Of a DNA stretch of 64,000 nt, positions 12,127 to 22,494 are shown piece after piece; positions within the stretch are counted from its first letter, which is position 1; the number at the start of each line of letters is the position of its first letter. The notes beneath the pieces are model-generated. The model did not search any database, had not been told where the DNA came from, and was given only the letters and a program-made list of their open reading frames with translations. The stretch is taken from the NCBI GenBank assembly GCA_028023455.1, contig JAQFVV010006216.1:3800877-3864876 (forward strand), read 5' to 3'. The translations under genes and the position numbers were made by a program. The stretch comes from Epiperipatus broadwayi (lineage: Eukaryota > Onychophora > Udeonychophora > Euonychophora > Peripatidae).

Positions 12127-13175
12127 TTATGTAAAATTGGTAAGTATCTTCAGAAGTTTGGGAATTTGCTTTTGGAATGATAGAAATACTGCTATATCAT
12201 CCATATATGAGATACATGAGATGTTATCATTAATGGTAGGCACATAGATCCCTGAGAATTCATTTTCTATTATTTTTATAAGAGGATTGATATAGGCAGT
12301 GAACAATAAGGTGCTGAAAGGTGATCCCCGAGGAATGGACTGATGCAGCACTATTGGAGTTGAAGTTTTCCCATTTAGGGAAACAAATCTCATGGTTTAA
12401 AAGTAGATTAGCAAGCAAGTTGAGATAGGTATTGGGAACTGAGTATTTTTGCAGAGTTTTAAGGAGAGTACTGATGGAAATCATGTCAAATGTGGCTTCA
12501 ATATGTAGTTGAATGACAATTGGACTGTATTTTTTATTTTTTCTAATAAATTCTACAGTTGACTTGAATAGAAAGTCCATCTGTCTTGTTGAGGATTTTT
12601 TTTTGGCAAATTGCATTTTTGATAGGTTTGGTATAATAAATGGCACTTTTATCACTGATTCTATTATCTTTATGCCAAAGGAGCACATTGAAATTGGATG
12701 TAGGTTTGTAGTGTTTGAGATTAACTGTTTCTTTTTCCTGAATGGCAAAAGCATAATTTGATTTAAGCCCTGTATTTTATAGATGTCTTTAGTAAGATAA
12801 GAGACTAGGTTAAGCATATATTGTGCTGCGATTTTATCAATATGTTTGTTTACAAACTTGGGAATTCCATCTATGCCGGGATGACATGAGTCTGGCATCA
12901 CTTCTATTTTTTGAATGAAGTCTTTTGAAGTAATATTAAATTCATTTTCTAGTCTATCATGTGAAAAGGCCATTAGACTTGGTGAGGAGACTCTCTGGAA
13001 TTTTTTTCTATATAATGCGTAGAGCTGCTCCAACATAAAATCTCCATAGACAATTTCAGTTACATCTGAAATTTTAATAGGTGGATATGTCAGGTCCATG
13101 TTGTAAGTACTAGATTGTGAATACTTTATATGAAAATCAGAATTTAATTTAAAGCCATTTACTAGTAAGATAGTG
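12127..13175 (-). pseudogene. L1-like LINE reverse transcriptase, N-terminal and catalytic part
   Basis: The frame 13240-12260 carries an RT fingers pattern: HPISMCSFGIKIIESVIK, a STRQMDFLFKS stretch and HIEATFDMISISTLLKTL, where the first catalytic aspartate is expected (here T-F-D). The overlapping frame 12393-12127 continues with IPRGSPFSTLLFTAYINPL and SYMDDIAVF (residues 62-70), the YxDD catalytic box. The two frames overlap, marking one frameshift. The first ~20 codons upstream of 13175 come from a different repeat and are not part of the LINE. Confidence 0.8.
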
Positions 13176-13690
13176 ACTCTGGTTGGCACTGAGGGGTATG
13201 GAGAGTTTTGCCTGATTGAATAACAGTTATGTGCTAGCATAAGGAATAGTGATAATGTGATGTTTAGCGGATTAACACCAATCCTGCCTAATAGGATAGT
13301 GGTGTCTATGGTTGTTAAAGATCCAAAGACACCAAAATGTATGGGTACTGAATTGGGTTGACCCCTATGACTATATAAGCTATTGTGCTTAGATTGAAAA
13401 TATTATTGTGTTTTACAATTTTATTCTCATAGTTTAGTAGTTAAGTAGAGATAAAAGGTGGCTGCTGGAGGGTTGCATTAGATCCTAAGATCTAGGTGCA
13501 GTGCTCTCAGATCCAAAGCTCCTCTAGTCTGGAGATATTGGATGAGTAGGCACTAGATGGGGATTTTATGCACAAGCCTTCTGGTATCCATTGTTTACTC
13601 TGGCTGTCACTGAGTGGTACTACTGTATGGAGAGTTTTGTCTGTTTTAGTAACAGTTATGTGCTAGCATAAGGAATAGTGATCATGTGAC
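13176..13690 (+). repeat. Hammerhead repeat family B, core-deleted copy
   Basis: Matches the units at 55671-56950, for example GTTGCATTAGATCCTAAGAT and CCATTGATTACTCTGG-like parts. AACAGTTATGTGCTAGCATA occurs at 13222 and again at 13651, so the copy spans a bit over one 429-bp tandem unit. At 13525 the sequence goes straight from GCTCCTC to TAGTCTGGAG; the ~26 bases of ribozyme core present at 56759-56783 are missing. Confidence 0.75.
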
Positions 13691-14111
13691 GATAGTAAAA
13701 AGAAATAAAAGTTTATTTTTTTTAAAAAAAATCCGTATTTGAATATTTTAATTTTTATTCTTTGTCCGATCATATTATAAATGAAAACTTTTTATCACAC
13801 CACTCTTTTCCAATATGAATGTATGTCTGTATTAGGAAACTATAAATAAATATGAAATGTTTAAAAATTGAACTCTGATAATGATAGCTTTTGTACGCTA
13901 TCAGTTAACAATTGGGACTAACTGATAAAAATTGCATATTGAAGCTGATAGCTGAAGAAAAACCTAATAAAACAAAAACAAAAAAATCTAATCCTCTGAT
14001 TACAATATAAATAATTTATTCAAACAATTGACTGTCTGTAATTAATATGGATGGGGGGGAGGGATTCAAATGAATTTCTTTTAGGGGAAACATTAGCAAT
14101 AATTTATTTAT
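13691..14111. other. AT-rich spacer
   Basis: No gene or clear repeat. A short G-run lies near 14052. Confidence 0.6.
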
Positions 14112-14584
14112 TGTATATCAAATATAGGAGATTTGAACTCAGACTTTCAAGCACCTTCAACTATTTGCACTATCTCATACCACTGATACACATGACCACA
14201 TGCATATAGAAAAGATAAATAATCACCAATATACATATTTTGTGCTAAACCAGAACTCATATGTTGGTCCAGATTATCATCTCCCACACCTATATATAAT
14301 CAGTGCGCAGTTTACATTAAGATAGCAAATCTTCATACTTTAATGGATAGGCTTCAATCTACTGCAACTCTTCAGCCATCCATATTATTGAAAATCTGAT
14401 GATTGAAAGCCCAAATCCCATGATGATGCCAATATTATTGCCATGCCCATGTTGACCTCAAGTCACTCTGACCCCTCATGTATATGACATTATCCATTTA
14501 AATACATAGAAGAGGGATAGGCAGGATGCAGGCTTAATGTGTAAATATTTGAAATACAGACATTCTTTATATACCTGGAACTTA
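14112..14584 (-). repeat. Hammerhead repeat family C, unit 1
   Basis: A ~470-bp unit whose next copy starts 472 bp later (ATAGGAGATTTGAACTCAGA versus ATAGGGGATTTGAATTCAGA). On the minus strand it contains a B-box-like GAGTTCAAATC and a hammerhead-like block near 14225-14275 with a damaged core (TATGAG where other copies have CTGATGAG). Confidence 0.75.
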
Positions 14585-15005
14585 ATTGTAAATATAGGGG
14601 ATTTGAATTCAGACTTTCAAGCACCTTCAACTATTCACACTATCTCATACACTGATACACATGACCACACACATATAGAAGAAGTAAATAATCACCAATA
14701 GACATTTCGTGCTAAACCAGCAGTCATCAATTGGTCCAGATTATCATCTCTAACACACCCATATATATAATCATTGCCCAGTTTATATTAAGATATAGCA
14801 AACCTTCATACTTTAATGGACAGGCTTCAATCTATTCTAACCTACAACTCTTCAACCATCCATATCATTAAAAATCTGATGATGGAAAGTCCAAATCCCA
14901 TGCTGATGCTGATATTATTGTCATGCCCATGTTGACCTCAAGTCACTCTGACCCATCATGTATAGGACATTATCCATTTAACTACATAGAAGAGGTATAT
15001 GAAGA
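14585..15005 (-). repeat. Hammerhead repeat family C, unit 2 (tandem)
   Basis: Direct tandem repeat of the preceding unit. The minus strand at about 14690-14745 has GGACCAA, then TTGATGA (C to T at the first core base), an intact stem II (CTGCT/AGCA), GAAA and a closing TATTGG. Confidence 0.75.
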
Positions 15006-15039
15006 ACATCTGTATTTTAAATATTTACACCTTAAGCCT

Positions 15040-15480
15040 GCATCCTGCCCATCTCACTTCTATGTATTTAAATGGATAATGTCCTGCACATGAGGGGTCA
15101 GGTCAATGTGGACATGATAATAATATTGGCACTTAGCATGGGATTTGGGTTTTCCATCATCAGATTTTCAATGATATGGATGGCTGAAGAGTTGGAGGTT
15201 GGAATAGATTGAAGCCTGTTTATTAAAGTGTGAAGATTTGCTATCTTGATATAAACTGAGCACTGTTTATATATGTGTGTGGAAGATGATAATCTGGACC
15301 AACTGATGAGTGCTGGTTTGCATAAAATACATATATTGGTGATTATTTATATTTTCTATATGTGTGTCAGTGGTATGAGATAGTGTGAATAGTTGAAGGT
15401 GCTTAAAGTCTGAGTTCAAATCCCCTATATTTACAATTAAGTTCCAGATATATGAAGAATGCCTGTATTTCAAATATTTA
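15040..15480 (+). repeat. Hammerhead repeat family C, unit 3 (inverted)
   Basis: Reverse-complement copy of the two units before it. It carries the family blocks GAAGATTTGCTATCTTGATA and AGTCTGAGTTCAAATCCCC. Together the three units form a large inverted repeat centred near 15010-15030. Confidence 0.8.
15298..15340 (+). ncRNA. Hammerhead ribozyme motif, family C (G12 changed)
   Basis: Stem I ACCAA (15298-15302) pairs perfectly with TTGGT (15336-15340). The core CTGATGA is intact (15303-15309). Stem II is GTGC/GCAT. Stem III is a minimal AT[ACAT]AT, and the cleavage triplet would be ATA ending at 15335. The GAAA box reads AAAA, a change expected to abolish activity. Type I hammerheads with minimal stem III are known from PLEs and animal retrozymes. 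Confidence 0.65.
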
Positions 15481-15519
15481 TTGTATGTCAATTTATTGAA
15501 ATGTCTTATAAAAAACAAA

Positions 15520-16760
15520 CGAACTATTATTTATTTCATTTTTGGATATAAAAAAGCTTATGATCGAGTAATTAGAAATAGATTGCAAAAAAGACTTTAA
15601 AAATATGTAAATAGATTTAGGAGTGTTAGAGGTAATTAAGTTAAAGATAATTTTTATAAAAACCAATTAGGAGATATAGAATTAATGGACGCTAAATGTG
15701 AAATTGTATTGGAGCAGAAATATCTATTATCACTTTTTTTTTTTTTTTTACAAATTAGAGATTGAGATAAAAATATTAGAGATGAGTATAGGGATTTTTA
15801 TAATTGGAACCAAGTGAATATATAATGTGATATTTTTTTTGCTATTGGTGTACCACTTTTTACAAACATTTAGAAGATATAGAATTGTTGTATGAGAAAT
15901 GTGAAGAGAGAAAAAGTATGAAAATTAAATTCAGTGAAAAAAAAATCTAAAATTCGAGTATTTAAAGAATAAAACTGAAGGATGGAAAATGAAAAACATT
16001 TGTCTTGGAAGACTAGAGAAATATGAATATTTAGATACTTTGTTCCAAATTAAAGTTGGAAAAAAAAGCAAAAAATAGAATGAGTATCAAATCTGGCATA
16101 TTTCTCATAAACTAATCATAGCTATTTGGTAGAGAGTGATAATGTTGCTTAACATTTAGAAAGGAGGTACTTTGTGTTAGCCAGAAATTTAGAAATTTTT
16201 AGACAGAATGAATTGGATGGTGGATTGTGGGCAGCAAATGATGCTATTTCAGATAAAATGGGATGATCTTTTTTTTAAATACTTTGAAAAAGTTTCAATA
16301 TATGCATGAAAATAGATTAATAAAAATAGTGCTTAATTGAATTATAAGAATACAAAAAAATTGGGAAGAAAGACTTTACAATATGCAAAGTTAATATAAA
16401 AATAGAATTAATATATGGAAAATGCATTAAAGATACATATTTATGAGGGATGAGAAAAAGGGTTAGATATGTTAAATTGAAAAAAAAAAGAATATAAATA
16501 AACAATAATCTGAATTTAATATAAAAATAAAAATTACAGAAAGTATGGAATGATATATGATGGCACTAAAAGGAATTAATTGTTATTTGATGCAAAAACA
16601 AAATTTTTAGATGCTAGGAAAGAAAACAAAAATGTAATAAAGGTTTATATTGTATGTTTGTGAAGATGGAAAAGAGAGTATTGAACACTTATTTGGAGTC
16701 GGATGTTGAAAGAGAATAGAATAAATTGTATGAAAGTGAGCAACTGAAAAGAAAATAAAA
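15520..16760 (+). pseudogene. Decayed LINE, RTE-like
   Basis: Near 15540, IFGYKKAYDRV matches the first catalytic motif of RTE/BovB-type RTs (IDYKKAYDRV-like). Near 16025, KYEYLDTLFQI matches the YLG motif region. Near 16660, CLCEDGKESIEHLFGVGC resembles the C-terminal zinc/ESIEH region of LINEs. The order and spacing fit one heavily mutated element. Clade assignment is tentative; no intact frame remains. Confidence 0.5.
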
Positions 16761-17629
16761 AAACAGAGATTTTATAATTTTTTTATTTAGGATTTTTATA
16801 AAAAAAATTGAGACTATAAGGACAGATAGTGAAACTATTCAAATAGTTTTTATTAAAGTTAAAAAGGTAAAAGAAAAAATTAGGACTGGAAAGCGAACTT
16901 ATATCACAATAACATCAATGTTAAATATTCTGTTTAAAAGCAAATTTAGATATTTAGACATCAGAGAACTATGACTAAACAATAATATTTCATCTTCATA
17001 TTGTTGGCTGTTTATCTTTATTTTAAAGTATTTTATTCTAATGATTTAATACTTAAAGCTGGTAAAAGTAAAAAAGTAAACAAATAATGATAGAAGAACC
17101 TATTTAATATATAATAGTTTGTTTTTACTAGAGATGAGAACTTTATATTGCAATTATATTTTTTATTTTTATAGTCACTGCATCCAAATTCATCTAATTA
17201 TTTCAGATTTGATATCTTTACCTTCTAACTAATAATAACTAATTAAGTATTTATTATCCAGCATTAGTAGGCTTGGCTATAGACAAGATATCTGAAAAAA
17301 AAATTAAGGCTGCTTAAACGAACTAAAAAAAGTTCTTCTGTCCAGATTTAAACAGTAGATTATACATTTTCCAGATGGGTGAATTAATTTACTATATTAT
17401 TTAAAAGGTTCTTCTATATTTTGCTTTATAACAATAAATATAACTATCTGCAATTAATGAATATATATCATAGTATTTCAGTTAGAATTGTATATGACTT
17501 TCCGCAAAAACATATATGGTAAAGCCAAAAAATATTAAAGGGTAGTTGCACAGATATTTAGTCTCACATTGCAAATATTGGCTAAAGGTGTGCATGTATA
17601 TAATAATATTAATGACAGTAAATGTTAAA
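16761..17629. other. AT-rich spacer
   Basis: No gene, RNA or repeat recognised. Confidence 0.55.
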
Positions 17630-17639
17630 TATGTAATAC

Positions 17640-18350
17640 TGGGATGCTTAATGCAATCCCTTCATGACCAGACCAGAGGACAGCACTGGTAGGTAAGGAA
17701 CTGTCAAAATCCAAGATGATATAAGCTGCTCTTAGTGAAACTTCTTCCAGAGTAAGAAAGTTTAATAAAACAAATGGAAGGCTATAAGTTTTTTTGGAAG
17801 AGTATATCAATCATCAAATGGAGAATACATGATACTGAATTTGCTGCAAATCTTCTATTCTTGAATTTCTAGTTGTATGAATAAAAGGGTAATGATTTAA
17901 AACTTGCCTTGCACAATGATGACAGTGCTCATTTTATTAGTGCCATTCTCCAACATTAGATTTAAAGTCTTCAGAAAAGGAAAGATTTTATTTCTTGCTG
18001 GATAGCATTTATTATAGCAATACTTAGATGTAATATTCCTTCTTGAAGACTTTCATGCACCTGTTGGCATAAGTAGTAGACTTCATTCAAAAATTATTGG
18101 AAATAATAGTGCTATAAATTTAAAATGGTCTGTTATTATTGAATTTTTGCACAACATATGGATTGACTATTATAAACTTTTTATTTAGGCAGAACATGTC
18201 TACAAAGATACATGAATGCATTCCCACTCAAAACAATGAAACTTTATAGAATACAAAAAATCAGAATTCAAGAAATTTCTATATTACACAAGCACTTACA
18301 AACACAGATTGTTGTATGGATCATTGATTAGTATGTTCCAAGATTAAAAC
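17640..18350 (+). pseudogene. LINE APE-type endonuclease, decayed
   Basis: Readable segments in changing frames: RTALVGKELSKSKMI then AALSET near 17675-17745, matching the RTALVA+ELSKY-IDIAALSET start of the family; GYKFFWKS near 17780; and FLEDFHAPVG near 18040, matching the LGDFNARVG catalytic segment (D kept, N changed to H). A WMHSHSKQWNFIEY-like segment near 18215 matches the W-x-H-P-x-S-K-H-W-x-x-I-D-Y region. The domain would nick target DNA; it is inactive here. Confidence 0.7.
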
Positions 18351-18679
18351 AATAGTTGCATTAAAAAGTAGACCTTATTCCAATTATATTCACAAAAAAG
18401 TGTTCATTCTTAAATTCCAACAATATTCAAATTGCTAATTTGGATCTTTAAGAATGATATATTGCTGAGTCATAAAATTCTCTTAAGGAATGTATTATGG
18501 ATATAAGTAAATCTGTTGTTAGATTTATTAAAAAGAATCATAGCTGATTTTCTGACAGTAATCTTATTATTAGTAATTTCATTAAAAAGAAACTATTGCC
18601 TTGGCAGAATAATAAATTTAATGTGGAGCTCTATCATAAATACAGAGATTTAAAGAAAGAAGTTCAATGACGGACAAAA

Positions 18680-19850
18680 AGACTTTAAAAAAAGGTTTCA
18701 TGAATTGATCACTCTAGATCATTTTTTGATGCACCAAAAGCAATATATGGACCTGAGAAAGTACATAACAATCCTATTAAAAGCAGAAATGTCACTTACT
18801 TATATTATGATAATGATATTCTGGATGATCAAAAGAATATTTTGATCATAGTTTGAATAATAATGCAAAAATTGTGATAATGATTTTTAGTGATATATCC
18901 ATTTCATACACTCATTTAGATTAGAATAAAGATATCCAACATAGTGAAGTCAAAACAGCTCTTTATAATCTTAAATAAGGTTGCAAATCTGGATGAAATA
19001 CCTGGGCAAGTTTTAAATTATGATGGTGATGTGTAAGCTTAAAAATATTGAGATTTTTAGGATATAATAAAGATATGCAATCTAATTTTAAGGAAACTTC
19101 TAATTGTGCAAGTTTTTAAAAATAAAAGGAATAGATAAATAAGTCTGTAATAATTATCATGGAATATCATTATTACCCATTATAGCAGACACAATTTCAA
19201 AGATTTGATTGAGTATATGGCTTCTTATCATAGATGAATGATTAACAGAGACTCCATGTAGTTTTAAAAAATCAAGAAGCATTAAAGACATAGTTTTTGT
19301 TGCCAGAAATTGCAAAAAAAGTATCAGGAATAAAGAAGGGATTTTTACATATTGCTTTTATTAACTTCACTAGGACAGTTATTGCTTTTATTAATTTTAT
19401 TAGGACAGTTGTTTCAATTAATGCAATAGAGCTATGATATAAATGACCTTAATTGATTGTCCACCAAAGTTTTGTTCACATTATACAGCTTCTGTATTAT
19501 GGAATGAGAAAAAATATTACTACAATTAGTAAATCTGAAGTATTTGAAATAAAAACTGGTGTTAAATAAAAAATTGCATTTACTCAAACATTGTTTTCAA
19601 TTTTTATGATAGTACTCTTTGGAACTGTCTTTAAATGGCTTAATAAATCAGGGATCAGGATGTGATACAAGTTTGATTGTGGACTGTTTAATTTAAATTA
19701 ACTGAAAACAAAAATAAGAACTTTATTCTTTTGTACTTTGGATTAAGAGTTTGCTGATGATTGTGCTATTTTTTGTGACTTCAAAATATCATGTACAAAA
19801 TGGCTTAATATTTTAATGCAACATAAAAAAACTTTATTTTAATAATTAAT
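18680..19850 (+). pseudogene. LINE reverse transcriptase, decayed
   Basis: AIYGPEKVHNNPIKS near 18740 matches the YGPKKSG-like linker. NNYHGISLLPI near 19155 matches the NYRGISLLS RT motif, and PCSFKKSRSIKDIVFVARNC near 19255 matches the GFRRGRSTVDMIF motif. SEVFEIKTGVK then FTQTLFSIF near 19535-19600 match the GVKQGCVLAPTLFSIF motif. EFADDCAIF near 19745 is the catalytic FADD box. The ordered motifs make the identification firm despite many stops. Confidence 0.8.
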
Positions 19851-20039
19851 GTTCAAAAAATTCAAATTGTTTAGCAGCTAATTTTAGAAGCAAAATTTCA
19901 GCAACTTTCAGTTAGGATATTCTATCAACACAATATAAAAACATTACAAAGTCTAATTTAAGGATGTTTGTAAAATTAAAAAAATTGTAATAACAAGGTA
20001 GTAAAATCAGTAAATATATTTCAACTTACTGAATGTCCA

Positions 20040-20410
20040 TGATTGTAAAATTACAACTTCATTGGATTGGATATGGAAAGTGAATAAACAATGCAAAACT
20101 TCTTAAGGGTTTATGGTAAACTTGAGCATGATTTTCATGGAAGAGGCAAATTCTATCTATATTATAAGGATTATCTCTAAGTTATTCTAAAAAGTGCAAT
20201 GTTGATTGTTTTCATTGGGAAGATGTAGCAGAGATCAAAGTACATTGGAGAGCTGTAATTAGGCATATTGTTGAAGTATTTCAGAAAGAAAGAAAAATTC
20301 TTTTGAAAAAAAAGCATCACAGAATATCATATAAAGAGAAAAATGGACTAGCATGTTCAATATGCTAACATATTTATGTTTCGCAGATTGGCTTGGATTG
20401 TTAAAGCAAA
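20040..20410 (+). pseudogene. LINE C-terminal domain with C2H2-like remnant
   Basis: Segments LKKCNVDCFHWEDVAEIKVHW-like and RAVIRHIVEVFQKERK near 20185-20300 match the K-x-x-x-I-D-x-x-x-W-E-x-x-A region of this LINE type. ANIFMFRRLAWIVK / IYVSQIGLDC near 20360-20400 corresponds to the C-x-R-x-C-x-S-R-I-G-L zinc-finger end. Confidence 0.6.
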
Positions 20411-20778
20411 ACTAATCTCTAACACAGTTTTTTTTTTATCTCCTTAGAATTGGAATAGCCATTGTGATTTACAAGTGGCTGCTATATGTAAAAAAAAAGG
20501 TAACTTCAAAAGTTTATATAAATAATAATAAATTATAAATTAGACTTACTAAAAACATTTTAAATGAATCATTTTTTGTATAATTAATAAATTAGCATTG
20601 ATACAAGAAAGAAGCCTTCTTGACAAGTCAGCCATAATAAGATGTGATATGTCGGACTATTTCCATCATTTATGAGTGAATGTTGAATGTATAGAAAATT
20701 TTAAACTTTATTTAAACTTTTCAAATACAAACAACTTGTTAGTAATAACACACAAATAGACAATACAGTTTAGTAATT

Positions 20779-20823
20779 ACACAACGTTTCGAGTAGTATT
20801 ATTCTCCACTCTTCTTCAGGTGT
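20779..20823 (-). ncRNA. Hammerhead-like motif in PLE terminal repeat, best copy
   Basis: On the minus strand: ACAC (stem I), CTGAAGA core, one extra A, stem II GAGTGG/CTACTC, GAAAC, a minimal AC/GT stem III, GTT as the permissive cleavage triplet, then GTGT closing stem I. This copy keeps every core residue. The extra A after the core and the 4-bp stem I make activity uncertain. Hammerheads in PLE terminal repeats are an established finding; this assignment is by eye. Confidence 0.6.
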
Positions 20824-20937
20824 TGCTGGCCTATATGCACAGTGGCAATATTCACTTAGAAATTGAACTCGTACCTTTAAATTCTTGTATATCTAATTTA
20901 AGGCAAATGCTCTACCAACTGAGCTATTCTGTCAAAA

Positions 20938-21005
20938 TCTCAGTTGGTAGAGCGTTTGCCTTAAATTAGATATACAAGAATTTAAAGGTGTGAGTTCAAC
21001 TTCTA
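20938..21005 (+). ncRNA. tRNA-like module in PLE terminal repeat
   Basis: CTCAGTTGGTAGAGCG matches a tRNA D-arm/A box and GTGTGAGTTCAACTTC is a degenerate B box 45-50 bases later. The region between has a long AT-rich stem-loop instead of a normal anticodon arm, and no acceptor stem is apparent. This is a tRNA-derived promoter-like module, not a functional tRNA gene. Mirrored on the other strand at about 20858-20925. Confidence 0.65.
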
Positions 21006-21318
21006 AGAAAATATTGTCACTGTGCATATAGGCCAGCAACACCTGAAAAAGAGTGGAGAATTATACTACTCGAAACATTGTGTAATTACTAACCTGTATT
21101 GTCTATTTGTGTGTTATTACTAACAAGTTGTTTATATTTGAAAAGTTTAAATAAAGTTTAAAATTTTCTATACATTCAACATTCACTCATAAATGATGGA
21201 AATAGTCCAACATATCACATCTTATAATATACCATCATTACAAAACTTCAGACAAAGCCATAATAACTTTAGTAATTCTGATGAGTGAATTGTCATTATG
21301 ATATACACATTCAGAGTT

Positions 21319-21345
21319 ATTATATATATATATAGAGAGAGAGAG
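21319..21345. repeat. (TA)n(GA)n microsatellite
   Basis: About eight TA units pass into six GA units. Confidence 0.9.
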
Positions 21346-21521
21346 ATGTAATGGCTATTTCAGTGTAACAATGCATTTGTATTGTAAGTATGGTCATTAA
21401 AGAGAAATAGATTTAGTGGATTGTGTTTTACAAATGTGTTAATATTTAAAAATAAAAAAATAAACGTAAATTATATGATTTTTAATGATATTTAAAAATG
21501 AAAAGTTAGTATAAATTATAT

Positions 21522-21929
21522 TTGTCTGAAGGTTTGTGATGATGGTATATTATAAGATGTGATATGTTGGACGATTTCCATCATTTATGAGTGAATGTTG
21601 AATGTACAGAAAATTTTAAACTTTATTTAAACTTTCCAAATACAAACAACTTGTTAGTAATAACACACAAATAGACAATACAAGTTAGTAATTACAAATT
21701 TCAAGTAGTATTATTCTCCACTATTCACTGTGCATGTAGGCCAGCAACATCTGAAGAAGAGTGGAGAATAATACTGCTTGAAATGTTGTGTAATTACTAA
21801 CCTGTATTGTCTTTTTGTATGTTATTACTAACAAGTTGTTTGTATTTGGATAGTTTAAATAAAGTTTAAAATTTTCTGTACATTCAACATTCACTCATAA
21901 ATGATGGAAATAGTCCAACATATCACATC
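21522..21929. mobile_element. Second PLE palindrome with 16-bp TSD
   Basis: Starts TTGTCTGAAGG and ends CATATCACATC, with mirrored halves meeting near 21725. TTAGTATAAATTATAT flanks it at 21506-21521 and 21930-21945, a perfect 16-bp TSD. The tRNA-like module is absent at the axis. The hammerhead-like block survives on the right half (CTGAAGAAG near 21750; GAAA kept, but the loop-side base is changed to TTGAAAT). Confidence 0.85.
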
Positions 21930-21945
21930 TTAGTATAAATTATAT

Positions 21946-22494
21946 GCTTCTTAATGATACAAAGATTCATTAAAGATTATGATAATGCCCTAAAATTGGG
22001 ATATTTGTATAAACTGTACTAAAAAAATTGTCAGCAATGGAAAATTTAAATGATTGAGGATCAAATCATTACTTAGTTATATATAGTACTTTTGAGCTTG
22101 CTCTATGTTTGAAAACATGGTTTTCTTTTAAATATAAAATATACTTTTATGCAAATTACTTTAATTAAAAGAGCATTGATTTGTGAGAAATAGCTATAAG
22201 GATGCAAAATAATTTTTTTTAAGTCAAAGGAAATATTTATTACTCATTGTGATTCCAAAAAAAAAGTGATAAAGGTGAAGTTTTAATGCTCATGTTATAT
22301 ATTCTTGACTTAACAGTTTTTATTTTTGTGTGATTATTTATAAGGAAAGTAAGCATAAATATATTGATTACAAACCTCTGAGATTAACATCAAGAAACAT
22401 GATTTTTTTTCTCAGATAGTTCTCAACTGTTAGGCTAATTTGGTGTCAGGTTGAATATATTAAAGTAATATATGCTTAATTTATTTTTTATGTA
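21946..22494. other. AT-rich spacer
   Basis: No supported feature. Confidence 0.55.

Larger units (their letters stand above)
10719..13175 (-). mobile_element. L1-like LINE, decayed, minus strand
   Basis: Minus-strand RT, YMDD box, thumb and C-terminal CCHC zinc module are present in the correct order from 13.1 kb down to 11.2 kb. An AATAAA signal and a trinucleotide tail lie at the 3' end near 10719. It belongs to the same family as 49464-50980, since both share the C-terminal layout. The 5' end stops inside a hammerhead-family repeat near 13175, with the endonuclease missing. Frame breaks occur near 12260, 12000 and 11376. Confidence 0.8.
17630..20460 (+). mobile_element. Nearly full-length but decayed LINE with endonuclease, RT and C2H2 tail
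   Basis: Endonuclease, RT and a C-terminal zinc-finger remnant occur in order over ~2.8 kb on the plus strand, broken by dozens of stops and shifts. The pattern matches a widespread invertebrate LINE type whose proteins are often misnamed craniofacial development protein 2-like. The 3' end is near the poly-T/AT region after 20430. No TSD could be fixed. Confidence 0.75.
20641..21256. mobile_element. Head-to-head palindrome of PLE terminal repeats with 10-bp TSD
   Basis: The left half is the reverse complement of the right half over ~290 bp, with the axis near 20934. The flanks carry GCCATAATAA at 20631-20640 and 21257-21266, a perfect 10-bp TSD, so the palindrome inserted as one unit. Each half holds a tRNA-like block and a hammerhead-like block seen in the PLE terminal repeats at 45705-46195 and 48350-48790. 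It has no protein coding capacity. Confidence 0.85.

Noticed and set aside
12513-12761. Plus-strand frame within 12.5-12.8 kb
   Set aside because: Antisense shadow of the minus-strand LINE RT.
14860-14920. A second hammerhead in family C around CTGATGATGGAAAG
   Set aside because: CTGATGA and GAAA are adjacent with no room for stem II, and no cleavage triplet with a matching stem I could be placed.
14112-15480. CRISPR-like or satellite array
   Set aside because: Only three long units in mixed orientation, no short regular repeats and spacers, and the context is clearly eukaryotic.
17625-17810. 61-codon minus-strand frame
   Set aside because: It is antisense to the endonuclease start of the LINE at 17630-20460, whose plus-strand motifs are recognisable.
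20938-21005. A functional tRNA gene
   Set aside because: A and B boxes are present, but there is no acceptor stem, the anticodon arm is replaced by an AT-rich hairpin and the block sits in a repeated PLE terminus.
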